From contig OY756961.1 in assembly GCA_963580455.1 (NCBI GenBank), positions 7,545,001-7,609,000 of the forward strand: a stretch of 64,000 nt of DNA, in the 5' to 3' direction. Shown in pieces: positions 1-11,422 of this stretch. The DNA is from Euonymus europaeus (Eukaryota; Streptophyta; Magnoliopsida; Celastrales; Celastraceae). Positions within the stretch are counted from its first letter, which is position 1. Every line of letters starts with the position of its first letter. Both the position numbers and the translations under genes were made by a program. The notes under the pieces are model-generated. The model was not told the origin of the DNA and ran no database searches. It saw only the letters and a program-made list of their open reading frames with translations.

Positions 1-1047
1 ATCAGCCATCAACGACCTCCATTAGCTGCCAGCAAGTTCAAAAATCAGCAAGTTTGCGTCTTTATTTCACCTAAATGTATCCCAAGTTGCACCCAGCCGA
101 ACATCAGTCGCACTCTAGCCGCATCCATTTTTATTTTTATTTTTTTAAATTGGATTTGTAAATTCCCGCACCCTGGATGTTTCGTGCTGCACCCACACCC
201 GAAACATATCTGGTGCGGGTGCCTTAGGGTGTTAGGCGCACCCGTGCTTCATAGGGGTACATTCAATTAAGTCCATCCGAAAATCCAAACCAATCCGGGT
301 GATAAGATCATACATCGGAAGATTATGGGTTACCACTCTAACTTATAAGGAGGACAAACCTCCTATTGTCAACTCGGGCTTTCAATAGAGTTAGGTCCAA
401 ACTTATGAGCTTGGGCTTAGACCTTCATCTTTCGTGTGCGCATGGGCCTGAAATCATGGGTTTTCATCACTGGTGCTTTCATTTAGAGTCGCAAATTCGT
501 GCGCCCAAGGGTAGCGAGCAGAACAGTAACGATAAGACGATGACTAAGTATCTAGAATGGGGTAGGCGCAAAAAAAAAAAAAAAAAAAAAAAGAAAAAGA
601 AAAGAAAAGAAAAGGTGTACTCATGGAAAAGAAGGCTAGCAGGCTATGACTGAAGTCTCCATAGTCATTGTCCGAGGATGTGCAGTCTCTATTAGAGTGG
701 TAGAATGATAAGATCGCACATTGAAAGATTATGGGTTACCACTCTAGCTTCTAAGGGAGGACAGTGGACAGACCTCTTATTGTCAACCTGGATTCTCAAG
801 ATAGTTAGGTTCAAACTTATGAGCTTGGACTTGGACCTTAATCTTTCGTATGTGCGTGGCCTAGAATCATGGGTCTTCATCATCGGATTTTGACATGCAA
901 AAATATCATAAACACTAAACACCTAATGCTATCCGGCTCATATCGATCCGGACCCAGATTTCTGCCACCCCTAATTGATAGTCCTTGAAGGAATGACTTG
1001 GTATAATATTTTTTGAGCATTTTTAAATTAAACAATGGAAATCACCG
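1..1047. repeat. 3' end of an upstream 24.2-kb tandem unit
   Basis: This stretch recurs at 24233-25279 and 48485-49533 with near-perfect identity. At 49533 the third copy stops and unique sequence begins, so phase 1047 is the right edge of the repeat unit. The window therefore opens inside the last kilobase of a further unit to the left. One base (position 47, A) is A in the third copy but G in the second, at 24279. The poly-A run near 570-592 is about two bases longer in the third copy. Confidence 0.9.
299..890. repeat. pair of diverged direct repeats flanking a poly-A tract
   Basis: A roughly 180-bp block at 301-478 is repeated with clear divergence at 708-887. Both contain GATTATGGGTTACCACTCTA, a GGAGGACA stretch, CAAACTTATGAGCTTGG and an ATCATGGGTYTTCATCA stretch. 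Between them is an A-homopolymer followed by AAAGA repeats (570-612). The block looks like part of an unidentified interspersed repeat, perhaps LTR-derived, but no coding domain supports a class. Counterparts are at about 24531-25122 and 48783-49376. Confidence 0.6.
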
Positions 1048-1441
1048 AACACGTTTTGTGTCTCTTTAACATGGAAAATGGTTTGACCATTGACAATGAT
1101 CAGGCTTCATGCACGAATTATCACTTCTAGGGTGATCTCAAGTAAAACAAGTATATCAATCATTACCTATTTGTCAAAAAATGAAGACTGAATTGAAGTG
1201 AGTGTCTCTTTTGATTAATATAGTTTTCTTGAAATATTATTATGTTTGATCAATTTTTGGCATGCCTCTTCTTATATATGTTATATGGGGTCCCATGTGT
1301 ATGGGAAAAGTGTGATGTCTTCTTTTGGTGTTAGGTTTACCCGTGTACCTTATCTTTGTCAAATTAAAAATGCAAGTGTTATGTGGAAATGTGGAGAGTC
1401 CATTCAAGAAGAATGATTGAACATATTATATATATATATAT

Positions 1442-2838
1442 GAAACAACTCTTATACGCACGCCCGTTTCTTACCATATTTATGGGCGTGCGTTTTGGTC
1501 CATTAGATCAAATTTAAGGACCAGATTAGAAGTCAAGCTTTTACCCCCAAATTCAGCATGTCTCACGTCTGGGAACCCTTTCTACTCCCGTGAGCTTCCG
1601 CCAGCAGTCTTCTCTGACCCTCTCTACTCCTCAGCTTCCTCCAGCCAGCCTTCTTCCGCCACTCTCGTGAGCTTCCGAACACCCATCTTCTTCCGCTCAA
1701 AGCCCACCTAGTCCACTTCCGACCTTCTCCGACTCGTTAAGCTTCTATTCTCGACCAAAATCCTCCAATCAAATTTATTCTTGGCAAGCTTCGACCCAAA
1801 TAGTAGATGTTAGGGTTCTTCTCGACCCAAATCCCTCTAATTCTTGGTGAGCTCCGACCCAAATCGTAGATGTTAGGGTTCTTCTCGACCCAAATCCCTC
1901 TTATTCTCGAAGACCCAAAGTGATTGGTTTCATCCCTCATATTCCCTCTGATTCTCGAAATCCAATTCTTCTCGACCCAAATAGCAGATGTTAGGATCCG
2001 ATTTTACTCCCTTTTATGACATTTTGACTGATTGTGCCTCAACTAGAGATTCAAATTCTTGGCCAATTTTTGGAATTTTCTCACACCTAACTTGAGGGAT
2101 AAAGCTTAAATTGTTGGATGATGCAGAACTAATATCCATTGATGAGCCTCCAACATCTCCTACATTTATCTCACTCATAATTATTGATTAATACAGGAAG
2201 CTTAACACTAAAAATAACCTTGCTCAATTGCCGAATTCTTCGCACTGACAACCTGCTTTAAGAAGTGGCATCCAAACCTGTCAATACCAAGAATGGTAGT
2301 GTTAGAATACGATGAATATCATTTCCAGGACAGATATAACTAAATATTTTTTCGGATTCATTTACCTAGAAATTAGTTTTGCATCTGTAAAATTTTGGGT
2401 TGGAAATCACGATGAACAAATGGGTGACCTCAAGCTTCACGAGTCGGAGAAGAAATTGGTGGACTAGGTGGGCTTCGAGTGGAAGAAATTAGTTATGCAT
2501 ATGTAAAATTTTGATCTGGAATCACTATGAACAAATGGGTGGCCGAAGCTTCATGAGTCGGAGAAGGTGGGTGTCGAAAGTGGCGGAAGCTCACAAGGGC
2601 GTCGGAAGCTCACGAGAGTGGCGAAAGAAGGCTGGCTGGAGGAAGCTGAGGAGTAGAGAGGGTCAGAGAAGACTGCTGGCGGAAGCTCACGGGAGTAGAG
2701 AGGGTTCCCAGAAGTGAGACATGCTGAATTTGGGGGTAAAAGCTTGACTTCTAATCTGGTCCTTCAATTTGATCTAATGGATCAAAACGCATGCCCGTAA
2801 ATATGGTAAGAAACGGGCATGCGTATAAAAGTTGTTTC
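1442..2838. mobile_element. non-autonomous Mutator-like element with long TIRs (unit A)
   Basis: The element opens with GAAACAACTCTTATACGCAC and closes with the inverted counterpart ending GTTGTTTC. The two ends match over roughly 300 bp as inverted repeats: 1442-1760 against 2510-2838, sharing blocks such as GTGAGCTTCCG/CGGAAGCTCAC and CCTCTCTACTC/GAGTAGAGAGG. Each TIR also holds a short palindrome (ACGCACGCCC...GGGCGTGCGT on the left). Both flanks are (TA)n, so a 9-bp TATATATAT target duplication is compatible but not diagnostic. No transposase is present. Internally there is a 77-bp-type tandem repeat (GATGTTAGGGTTCTTCTCGA at about 1806 and 1870) and a duplicated piece near 2360-2540. Long TIRs suggest MULE; a fold-back element is the alternative. 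Confidence 0.65.
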
Positions 2839-2869
2839 GTATATATATAAATGTATATGTATATATATA

Positions 2870-3430
2870 CTCTGAATGTTTGATGATTTTTGCTAGGCTT
2901 GGTTGGTTTCTTTTTGTTTCCTTAATTGTTCTATGCCTTTTTTTTTGACTTTTTTTGCTTTCTTTCTCCATGTTTTTATTTTGGTTGTGGGGTTAGGGTG
3001 CTGTTGCTGGCTATTTTCTTTGGTCATGCTTGGTAATGTGTTGATGGTCTCTTCATTTTCATCTTTGCTTTGGTGTCTTGTTGGCAGTTTGGTTATGTAT
3101 TGTAGGATGCTTAATTTGCTTTGCCATTTTGTTGTTTGTCTTCTTGGTTGGAGCTGCGGGGTTGGATGGGTTCTTTGGTACTTTTTGATGAGTTCTATGT
3201 TGGTTGTGGTTGAGGGGTTTTTTTGTGCTGGCAGTAGATTTGGGGGTTTACTTTATGGCATATTGGTTTCCTTGTTTTGTTTCTTAGCTTTTACTCTAAG
3301 CTTGGCTTTTTGGTTCTTTTTTTTTCTTTTCTTTTGTTTCTCTCCTTCTTGTTGAAGGTCCTTGCTTTTTTCTTTTGTGTTTGTTTGTTCCTCCGCCTTT
3401 GATGAAAATTGTTATTAATGAATCCCTAGA
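2870..3430. other. T/G-rich non-coding tract (possible LINE 3' end)
   Basis: The + strand is extremely T-rich with G interruptions, giving an open frame of F, L, V and C that is compositional rather than a protein. It ends in a TTTGATGAAAATTG-type stretch followed by TTATTAATGAA, reminiscent of plant LINE 3' ends. No reverse transcriptase lies upstream, so this is only a suggestion. The counterpart is 27102-27661, where one T is missing from the run near 2945. Confidence 0.25.
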
Positions 3431-3799
3431 CTAAGGTTGTTAAACAAAACAAAAAATGCTACCCTTTAAGTTGTAATCTCCACCACGATGTTTCCCTGGT
3501 CTTCCCACTCCAATAGTATTGCATTCCATGTCTCTCTTTAACTCCTCCATATCAGGTCCTTTAAAAATCTTTATCTCCATGCTCCTCTAGTTCTCATATA
3601 TATATACTTTGTTAAGTTCCATTACTACACTTTACGAGCATCTGAGATGTTTTGCTTAGTTATAACATTTCTACTATATGCTAATGACCTACTATTCAAC
3701 ACTTCAAATCAATCTTATTCTATCGGTGTTAGGTAGGTTAAAAATTAAGATATTCACTGTCCCATGTTTTTAATGAAGTTAAGCAAAATCTTTGAATGG

Positions 3800-3995
3800 C
3801 AACTTATTGAAGGAATTTATACACATTCCATATGACAGATTTTACAATCTCCATATGAAAAATTGAAAACTCATTAGTTTTTATCCATTGACTTGTACTC
3901 CTTATTGAAGGAATTTATATACATTCCATATGTCATATGACAGATTTTACAATATTCTTCATATTGGAAACTCATTATCCATTGACTTGTACTTT
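3800..3995. repeat. two-copy direct repeat, about 100 bp
   Basis: The block TATTGAAGGAATTTATACAC...TCCATTGACTTGTACT occurs at 3803-3900 and again at 3903-3992, with small indels and substitutions. It is non-coding and lies just upstream of the CACTA transposase relic. The rest of 3430-4150 shows no recognisable feature. Counterpart at about 28031-28226. Confidence 0.6.
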
Positions 3996-4157
3996 TCATT
4001 TACTAATACATTTTTATATTTTTATATGATAGTTCCATTGAAGGTAGGTGTGTTTATTCTCTGCATTGTACAACAATATGTGATGTTATACACAAAACAT
4101 AGTACCAAATGTCTTTAATACCTTTTTTGTTTTTTACCTTTTCTTAGCAAAAATAAA

Positions 4158-6215
4158 ATGTCAAGCATACATAGGTCGTGGATGTATGCTAGGCTAATTG
4201 ATGGACTTCTCAACCCGGAATTTATGGAGGGGGTACAAAATTTCATTGTAAGATTAATGTCCATGTGTACGATGTCATAATCGTAGATTCCGAGAACCAG
4301 AAGAAGTGCATCTCCATCTTCTGAAGAAGGGATTTGTGCAGGATTATTACATATGGTCTTGCCATGGGGAATCATATGTTGAAGCACATAATGATGATGG
4401 CAGCGACAGTAACACGTGTGCATATACGTCTGCAAGATTGGATATGGAGATCTCTAATCCTTACCACAATGGTGATGGATGCAGCTGGCCCAAGCTTTGA
4501 TCCATCAAATTTTGAGGAATCTCCAAACCCAAATGCACAAAAATTGTATGACATACTGTAGGGAGCAGAGCAAGAATTGTGGCCAAGGTGTGAAACAGTC
4601 TCCCAACTATCGGCTATGGCTCGGTTGCTAAGCATTAAGTCCGAACATCATTTATCAAAGAATTGCTATGACGCAATCACTAGATTATTTAAAGATGCAT
4701 TACCGGAGGACAACACACTTTTAGATAGCTTTTATAACACCAAAAGTTTGTCCAAGGATTAGGGCTTCCGGTGGAAAAGATACATTGTTGCTCGAACGGG
4801 TGCATGATATATTGGGGCAATGACATTGACTTGAGAAGTTGCAAATACTGTCAGTACCCTCATTTTCAGAGTAGAAGAGGAAGGGATTCGGGGAAAAAGA
4901 AGGAGGTTCCACACCAAAAGATGTAATACCTTCCTTTAGCGCCGAGGCTACAGAGATTGTATGCTTCAGCAGCCACCATAGAGCACATGAGGTGGCATGA
5001 TAACCATGACCAAGAAGAGGGAGTAATGTGTCACCTTTTGGATTCAGAGTCGTGGAAACACTTCAACCGAGTACATCAAGTGTTTTTTGGCGAAGCACGT
5101 AATGTGAGGCTGGGTTTATGCATAGACGATTTTCAGCCTTTTGGCCAATCGAGCCAATAGTATTTATCATGGTCAGTGATAATCACTCCATAAAATTTGC
5201 CTCCCTGGATGTATATGAAAGATGAATTTATGTTTCTAACGGTGATTGTGCCTGGACCAAAGAATCCTAAGCATAAAATAGATGTCTTCCTCCAGCCACT
5301 GGTTCATGAATTGTGCATGTTGTGGGAGGATGGTGTTGAGACATGGGATGTATCTTTGAAGCAGAACTTTCAGCTACGAGCTACTCTTATGTGGACTATC
5401 AGTGACTTTCCAGCATACTCGATGTTGTCCGGTTGGAGTACGGCTGGGAAGTTAGCTTGTCCATATTGCGTGGAAGATTCTGGAGCATTTACACTTCAAA
5501 GTGAGGGTAAGACATCGTGGTTTGACAACCACCACAAGTTCTTACTAGCCAACCATCCGTTTAGGAGAAACAAGAACTGGTCTAGAAAGAATACGGTCGT
5601 CATCGAAATGGCACCACAGGTAAGATCTAGCGAGGAGATATATAATCGTATATGTGCATATGGGCTGGAGAAAGTCACTGAGGAGGGCGGAGAGTAGTCG
5701 AATCAACATATGTGTAGAATTTCAGTTTGTGGTTGGAAGAAGCGCAACATATTTGGGATTTACCTTATTGGAGAACTAACCTTATTCGTCATAATCTAGA
5801 TGTGATGCACATTGAGAAAAATGTCTTTGAAAATGTTTTTAACACTGTCATGAACATTGAAGGCAAGACAAAAGATAAAGCCAAGGCACGAGATGATATG
5901 AAAGTAATATGTTGTCGAAAAGAGTTAGAAGTTAATCCTGAAACGAGAAAATATCCGAAGGCTTGTTACTGTTTGGATAAGGCTAGCAAACAAGTAGTTT
6001 GTGAATGGGTTAGAAGCCTGAAATTTCCAGTTTGATATGTGTCGAACATGGGCCGATGTGTGGACATGAAGAAGTATAAGCTTTTTGGGATGAAAAGTCA
6101 TGATTGTCAGGTGTTCATGCAATGGTTGATTCCGATAGCATTTCGTGAATTTCTGCTGATTAATGTGTGGCAAACATTGACAGATTTGAGCTTGTTCTTC
6201 AAGGAATTGACATGC
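4158..6215 (+). pseudogene. CACTA (En/Spm) Tnp2 transposase relic, N-terminal and central part (unit A)
   Basis: Conceptual translation in shifting frames follows plant Tnp2. An ATG at 4158 starts a transposase-associated domain (HRSWMYARL...NPEFMEGV). Then come HLLKKGF, a block with ELWPRCET and SAMARLLSIKSEHHL, and the Transposase_21 core: HMRWHDNHDQEEGVMCHL, NVRLGLCIDDFQPFG, PPWMYMKDEFMFLTVIVPGP, MWTISDFPAYSMLSGWST. Further on are LPYWRTNLIRHNLDVMHIEKN and MKSHDCQVFMQWLIPIAFRE. Frameshifts and in-frame stops (4273, around 4498, 4558, 4760, 5158, 5695, 6033) make it non-functional. A solo LTR interrupts it at 6216, and the reading resumes at 8051. No CACTA terminus was found on its left. 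Confidence 0.88.
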
Positions 6216-8045
6216 TGTCACGCCCCGATCCACAGGCACGTGACGTGTAACTAACTCATACTTCCGACTAATTTTTTTTTTCAAAACTCAATAATTCAAT
6301 AAAAATATAATTATCTACATACTTATATTTAGATGATAGATATAGATAAATACATAAGTAACTTTATATACCCGACTGAGACTCCAGCTCAGCCATCCCA
6401 ACCCACTGGGTCCACTCAACCCTTACGCAGCAACTCTGGTATGTACACCGACTGCCCTGTCCTGTCTGCACTCTCAGTCCCACTGGTCACAGTTGTTTCA
6501 CCTGAAAATAAAACAATAGGAAGTAGGGGGTGAGCCGAAGCTCAATAGGGAATACCGTATTCACATACAAAACATTCACAAATAATTATTGACAGAAGCA
6601 CGACAATTTAAATAACACTTCTATTCCTCAACCCGCCTCGAATATCCGTCACCACCTTGAACGCTTTCCGACCTCATTGTCGGAAACTATTTTTCTCCGC
6701 TTTCCGACCTCCTCGCCGGAAGCAATCTACGAGTAAGGAAAGTAGGCACCTTCTTCTACCCGGGACTTACCACCCCTTCGCTATGTGGCCGCATAGCGAA
6801 TCCTTACTCGGATTTTCACCCACTGTACGTACAGGGTCATTCCCACCTTACTGAAATCTCCATATTGCTTTTCCTTCCCTTCCTTCACAATTCAACCCCC
6901 ACAATCTACATAACCCTCAAATATGAGAAAATATTCAATCACATGCACACAGTATAAAGACAGTATTTTCACAATGAAACGCAGGGGTTATCACATCTCA
7001 GAATCATCCACAATACCATTACCCGCAACTTCACAATAAATAGCCAGACATTTAATCCCCCACAATTGCAATGCGTTATGTTTACAGCAAGAATTCCCGT
7101 TTAAATATAAACACAGAAACTCCAAAACCATGCAAGGGTTAAAGTATTCCCTACCTCGTGAAGCGTGTCTCACATCTCACTCGAACCAATGCTTTCCTAT
7201 TTAATTTTTCCGTCATATATCACTAAACCTCATATACCAGTTCTACACCAAAATGCACATACAATGTCATAATTATGTTCAAATACCGCGTAAATACGTA
7301 AAATATACGATTTAATCAAAGCGGTAAACTTTACCCGGAAAAGTCAACCTGAGTCAAATGGGTCAAATAGTACCCGATTTACCCACATTCGGGTCACTGG
7401 AGATCCGGCGACTTTCACCGGAAATCACCAACTGGGCTTTGTAGTACTCATCGAGACGAACTCAACGGTGGTGGCCTTGCATCAATCGGAGGAGGAAGAA
7501 ATCGACCGTCGAAGTTTTGGAGGCCGAAACTTTCGAGGGCTTTTCCCGGAGTTATACAGCTCCGTTTAAGACGATTCTTGTACCGATTTCATACGTCTCG
7601 AAGAGACGAAGATATTGGTACCAGCCTCGTTGTCTGATGTGGTCGGAGGAGGGAGATCGGCGCCTCTGAAATTTGACACGCGAAAATCGCGATTTTCTCT
7701 TTTTTTCTTCCTGTTTCTGTTTCGTTTTTTCATTTTTTTCCTTTTCTGTTTCTCTTCTTTTCTTTTTCTTTTAAATCAAATTCAGATATTTATAACAAAA
7801 ATTGGATCTTTTTTCACTTGTTTCACTTATTTAATAAAATTGACAACAAATTCGTATTTCGCCACTATCCAGTCAAGTTCTCTAATTTATTTGTATTATT
7901 ATTATTATTATTCTTATTTATTCACATTCATATATGTGATTATTACTCTAAACCCAAATTTAATTATTACATCCAGTAATGTATCATTGTACATGTGTCA
8001 CCCTCATGCTCAATGTTTCTATTATTTTCGGGTCAAGATGTCACA
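6216..8045. mobile_element. solo LTR inserted in CACTA Tnp2 (unit A)
   Basis: The segment begins TGTCACGCCCCGATCC and ends GTCAAGATGTCACA, giving the TG...CA ends of an LTR. It is flanked by a perfect 5-bp target duplication CATGC (6211-6215 and 8046-8050). Removing it and one CATGC rejoins the Tnp2 reading, which the related CACTA copy near 56.5 kb confirms. It is 1830 bp with no coding domain, PBS or polypurine tract, so it is a solo LTR left by LTR-LTR recombination. The 160-codon open frame at 7615-8097 lies wholly inside it and is T-rich noise. Confidence 0.85.
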
Positions 8046-8050
8046 CATGC

Positions 8051-8330
8051 TCTTTACTGAAAGTGGAGGAGATGGAAATTCTCATTATTCTATGTAAATT
8101 GGAGCGAATATTTCCTCCTTCCTTCTTTGACTCAATGGAGCATCTACCAGTTCACTTGCCTTATGAAGCAAGAATAGCAGACCCAGTTCAGTATTGATGG
8201 ATGTATCCATTTGAACGATTCCTTCAACACTTGAAGCAGAATGTGAAAAATAAAGCTAGAGTTAAAGGATCGATATGTAATGCATATTTAGTAGAAGAAA
8301 CTATGAGTTTTTATTTAGGCAATTCATCAT
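8051..8330 (+). pseudogene. CACTA Tnp2 relic, 3' continuation after solo LTR (unit A)
   Basis: The reading continues from 6215 into the DUF4218-type region: KLERIFPPSFFDSMEHLPVH, LPYEARIADPVQY, a stop, then WMYPFERFLQHLKQNVKNKA. The same segment is recognisable on the minus strand at 56268-56510 in a related element. Coding similarity fades near 8330, so the 3' part of the CACTA element (DUF4216, TNPA, terminal repeat) is missing. At 8224 unit A reads CAACAC and unit B CGACAC. Confidence 0.8.
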
Positions 8331-9062
8331 TTCAACCATACTATTAAATTAGTATGATTAAAAAATATGATTCGTTATTGAAAGGAGGTTATCATATCGA
8401 AAGCTCCGCACTTCATTAAATCCTTTTCCATCCAATGGTAGGGATTCCATCATTTTCCTCAAGAATCCGATCGAAAACATCTAATGCTATCCGATCGGCT
8501 CCGTCGTCGGAGGGACCCTTAATATAATAGTTAGGGTTGGGTCCTTTTGAGCAATTACATTACATTTTCAAACTAATGCCCCTTAATTTGAGGCAAACAC
8601 ATTATTTAAGAGAATGAACAATGAAAACTTGAGACTAAATTATTTTACAATACCAAACTCAAAATACAATACTGGACGATCAGTCTATCAAAATCCATCA
8701 CAATTAAGAATCATATTTCCGAGTCAACAATTTAATAGAATTTAAACTCGTAAAATAAAGAGGAAAAAAAATTCAAACTAAAAGACCATTAGGCTAGACT
8801 AATCACTCCATACCAATCTATCATATTTTTCACCATAACTGGAGTGGCCAAAGAGTACAACATGAATTCTATTTGAAGCACAATAAGCTATTTCCTTTAC
8901 CAATTGACTCACACTTGGAACGATTACTTCGGGTAAACCATAATGCATGCAGAGACTCATATAAATTACTATTAGTTTTAGCCATCAAAGCATCACAATG
9001 ACCGCACCATATAATGCATTATTTAATAACAAATTACCACTCTTTATCTTTTGAACACAAGG
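8331..9062. other. no recognisable feature
   Basis: This is A/T-rich DNA with no domain-bearing frame, tRNA-like boxes or clear terminal repeats on either strand. It may be decayed CACTA 3' sequence. Counterpart is 32571-33300. Confidence 0.5.
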
Positions 9063-9293
9063 TGTCACGCCCCAACCCGCGAAGCGTGAGCTAAAATGAC
9101 AAACCTCATGTATTCACACTAGACCCGTCACAAACTGACATAAACTTAAAATAAAAATTCGGCAGCATCTCCCCATAAATTGAGGAATGCCACCCTGCAT
9201 AAAATATAAAGAAATTGCGCTTCTATATCCAATCCAGCAACTACATACACCCTCCACAATGAAAGCCCCTCAGGGGTTCTACAACACTCACAT

Positions 9294-9330
<37 letters not shown>

Positions 9331-10437
9331 CGGCACAGGAGTCCCGATCACACGGAGTCCTCTCCTGGCCCTTCCAAAATAGCCACAACAACACAAGTAT
9401 CCAACTACTCGGCATAACAAAAACCATAACATAAATAAAAGGAAACAAACACCTAAATGCACCCCAAGACGCCTCTACTAAGTCGGGCCACCACAGTCAC
9501 GCCCCGTTCTGCTGATCTGGAGGATCTGTACCAGTGGATGGCTCACCTGAAAGGGAAAGAATAAATAGGGTGAGCCAAATGCTCAGTAGGGATATCAAAT
9601 AGGAGTATCAAAACAAGGCGGAAATATGAAGAACGGAATGAATGCATCAGAATGCTATGTAGAAAAATGTCTCCGTACACCCATCCGAACCTCCGAACAC
9701 CCACCCCATGACTCCGAAGGGTTGTGGATCGCTCCCACACCCGTACCCTACTTCATATTCACCGGCACCGTATATCGGTTTGCACGGTAAATCCATGAAG
9801 AAGGTATAAATCTGTCGAACCTTTCCAATTTCTCAAATCCGTATCTTAATGGAATTCTCAACCCCGAAACATCCTTCCTAAACATGGAACCACCCGAGCA
9901 CCGTGCCCGGTGATCCATTATGCCACTAAATGCACATTAAAAATCATTTAAATGTTATATCACATAAATCACATCACATGAAGATCTAAACACGTGTCAA
10001 TCGAACTTAACACGTTCAGGGGTAAATGCGTATATACAAATTTAATAAAACGATCAAAGGAAAAGATCATACAACAAATCATGTAACGGGTTTGGCTCTC
10101 TTGGAACAATCAAGAGTAGCCTAAACAAATTTATAAGATTTAATGCGATACGGAAGATTCGAGAAAACAACTTTTAAGGCTTTTTAGGAACGAGATAAGT
10201 TTAGACCAGGAATGAGGAATCCCTACCTCTTGTCGACAACGCACAATCTCTACCGCCGAACCAAGTCTTTTTCCAAGTAAATTCTCTAACCTATTTAATA
10301 AAAATAAACTCAATTCAATTTTCCCAAGTTCAAACTTCTAATATTCAAATCTCAAAATTTCCATATTCTAAAATTTCTCACTTCTCCAAAAATCGACATT
10401 CTAGCATTCTAATCGATAATAAATATCAAAATCTCTT

Positions 10438-10474
<37 letters not shown>

Positions 10475-10500
10475 CAATTAACCCAACCTTCCCTTAACAA
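9063..10500. mobile_element. second TGTCACGCCCC-type LTR, right end not resolved (unit A)
   Basis: It starts TGTCACGCCCCAACCCGCGA, the same opening as the LTR at 6216. It shares family landmarks with it: a CACCTGAAA...AATAGGGTGAGCCAAATGCT block (9545-9585 against 6499-6545) and a TCCCTACCTC block near 10230 (7150 in the other LTR). Overall sequence differs, so it is a related family and not a duplicate. A (TA)n microsatellite sits inside at 9302-9330 and another at 10440-10471. I could not find a matching CA end with the 5-bp flank CAAGG, so the right boundary is approximate. Counterpart: 33301-34752. Confidence 0.55.
9302..9330. repeat. (TA)n microsatellite, length differs between units
   Basis: This pure AT dinucleotide run is about 29 bp here and about 46 bp in unit B (33535-33580). 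It is one of the few markers that tell the two 24-kb units apart. The run at 10440-10471 is two bases longer in unit B (34690-34722). Confidence 0.9.
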
Positions 10501-11029
10501 TTTTATACATCAAGTTATACTTTGTCAGTCATATTTCCAACCAAAAAGAGCTTTGAAGTGTAGCAATACGTTATCTTATAAAAGTTGAATAAGTATTTAA
10601 TAGAGCGTGTGGTAGCTTATATGCTTATTTTCTCAGCTTAGAAGCTCATACGCTTTACCCACTCAACACTCACATGACACACCAAAAAATTTCTTCAATT
10701 TTCTCTATTGTCCATGTCTCTCTCACACATTTGCCATCGTCTATCAAAATATATGTTAAATTTTGAAAAAAATTACATATTCGAACTCAAAGTGTACAAT
10801 TCTTTCTAACAAGATCCATTATCCATAACTTTTATTTTATTATAAACCACTTTATATACCTCTAGTAGTAAATTGAGAATTTATAAACTATCATGAACTT
10901 ACAATCTATCAAATAATATACAACTTATTTGATGATTTATATGTTTCACAACTTATCCACTATTGTAATAATTGCTTTACCAAACAATTATTACTTAGAG
11001 CTTAGACTAGCGCATTTTTACTACAAAAA
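10501..11029. other. AT-rich upstream region, no gene
   Basis: No coding or RNA feature is evident. Weakly inverted pieces (GTGTGGTAGCTTATATGC near 10609 and a TTACCAAACAATTATTACTT piece near 10977) hint at a decayed MITE, but the match is too poor to call. The region ends where GC content rises toward the MINDY-3 promoter. Counterpart is 34753-35281. Confidence 0.35.
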
Positions 11030-11422
11030 GACCGATGCACGCGTATCTCCGCAAAAAGACCGATGCGACGTCGTTTTCTTTCCTTCTCCGGCGAACGGGA
11101 AAGCTACTTGAAACACTCTCTATTAATTAAACTCTCAAACCCTCCGTCTTCCGGTTTTTAATGTTAAAATAAATCCCAATCTTGTTTTGTTCTTCGACTC
11201 TAAACAGTTATTGTTTATTTGTGTTCGATTTCTAATGTATGGACTAAATAAAATGGGAATTCAAAAATATCACAATCGAGTTTGATTGGGTGTTGTTGTT
11301 CGAATTAAATCATTGTTCATTTACATCCAAGAGGATTCTGTTGTTTAATTCAATTGATTGTGCAATTGAATAAAACCCTAAATTTTCCAAATTTCGTTGC
11401 TTTCGCGATCTGTGAGTTTCCA
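11030..11422 (+). promoter_or_regulatory. probable promoter and 5' UTR of MINDY-3-like gene (unit A)
   Basis: The DNA becomes less AT-biased near 11030 (GCACGCGTATCTCCGC, GATGCGACGTCGTT), which is typical of a plant housekeeping promoter. Just before the ATG is AAAACCCTAAA at 11373, resembling a telo-box element found near plant transcription starts. No TATA box stands out. Unit B carries an identical copy (35282-35674), so both tandem copies keep the same upstream sequence for at least 10 kb. Transcription start is not determinable from sequence alone. Confidence 0.45.

Noticed and set aside
366..653. Open frame with a long poly-lysine run
   Set aside because: The lysines come from an A-homopolymer whose length changes between the three copies and alters the C-terminus, so it is not under coding constraint.
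2903..3355. 150-codon open frame rich in Phe, Leu, Val and Cys that resembles a membrane protein
   Set aside because: It is produced by a T/G-rich tract with no Kozak context, domain or splice evidence; the hydrophobicity is compositional.
7615..8097. 160-codon open frame
   Set aside because: It lies wholly inside the solo LTR (6216-8045) and crosses its target duplication; low-complexity T-rich sequence.
10600..11010. MITE upstream of MINDY-3
   Set aside because: Candidate terminal repeats match over too few bases and no target duplication is visible.
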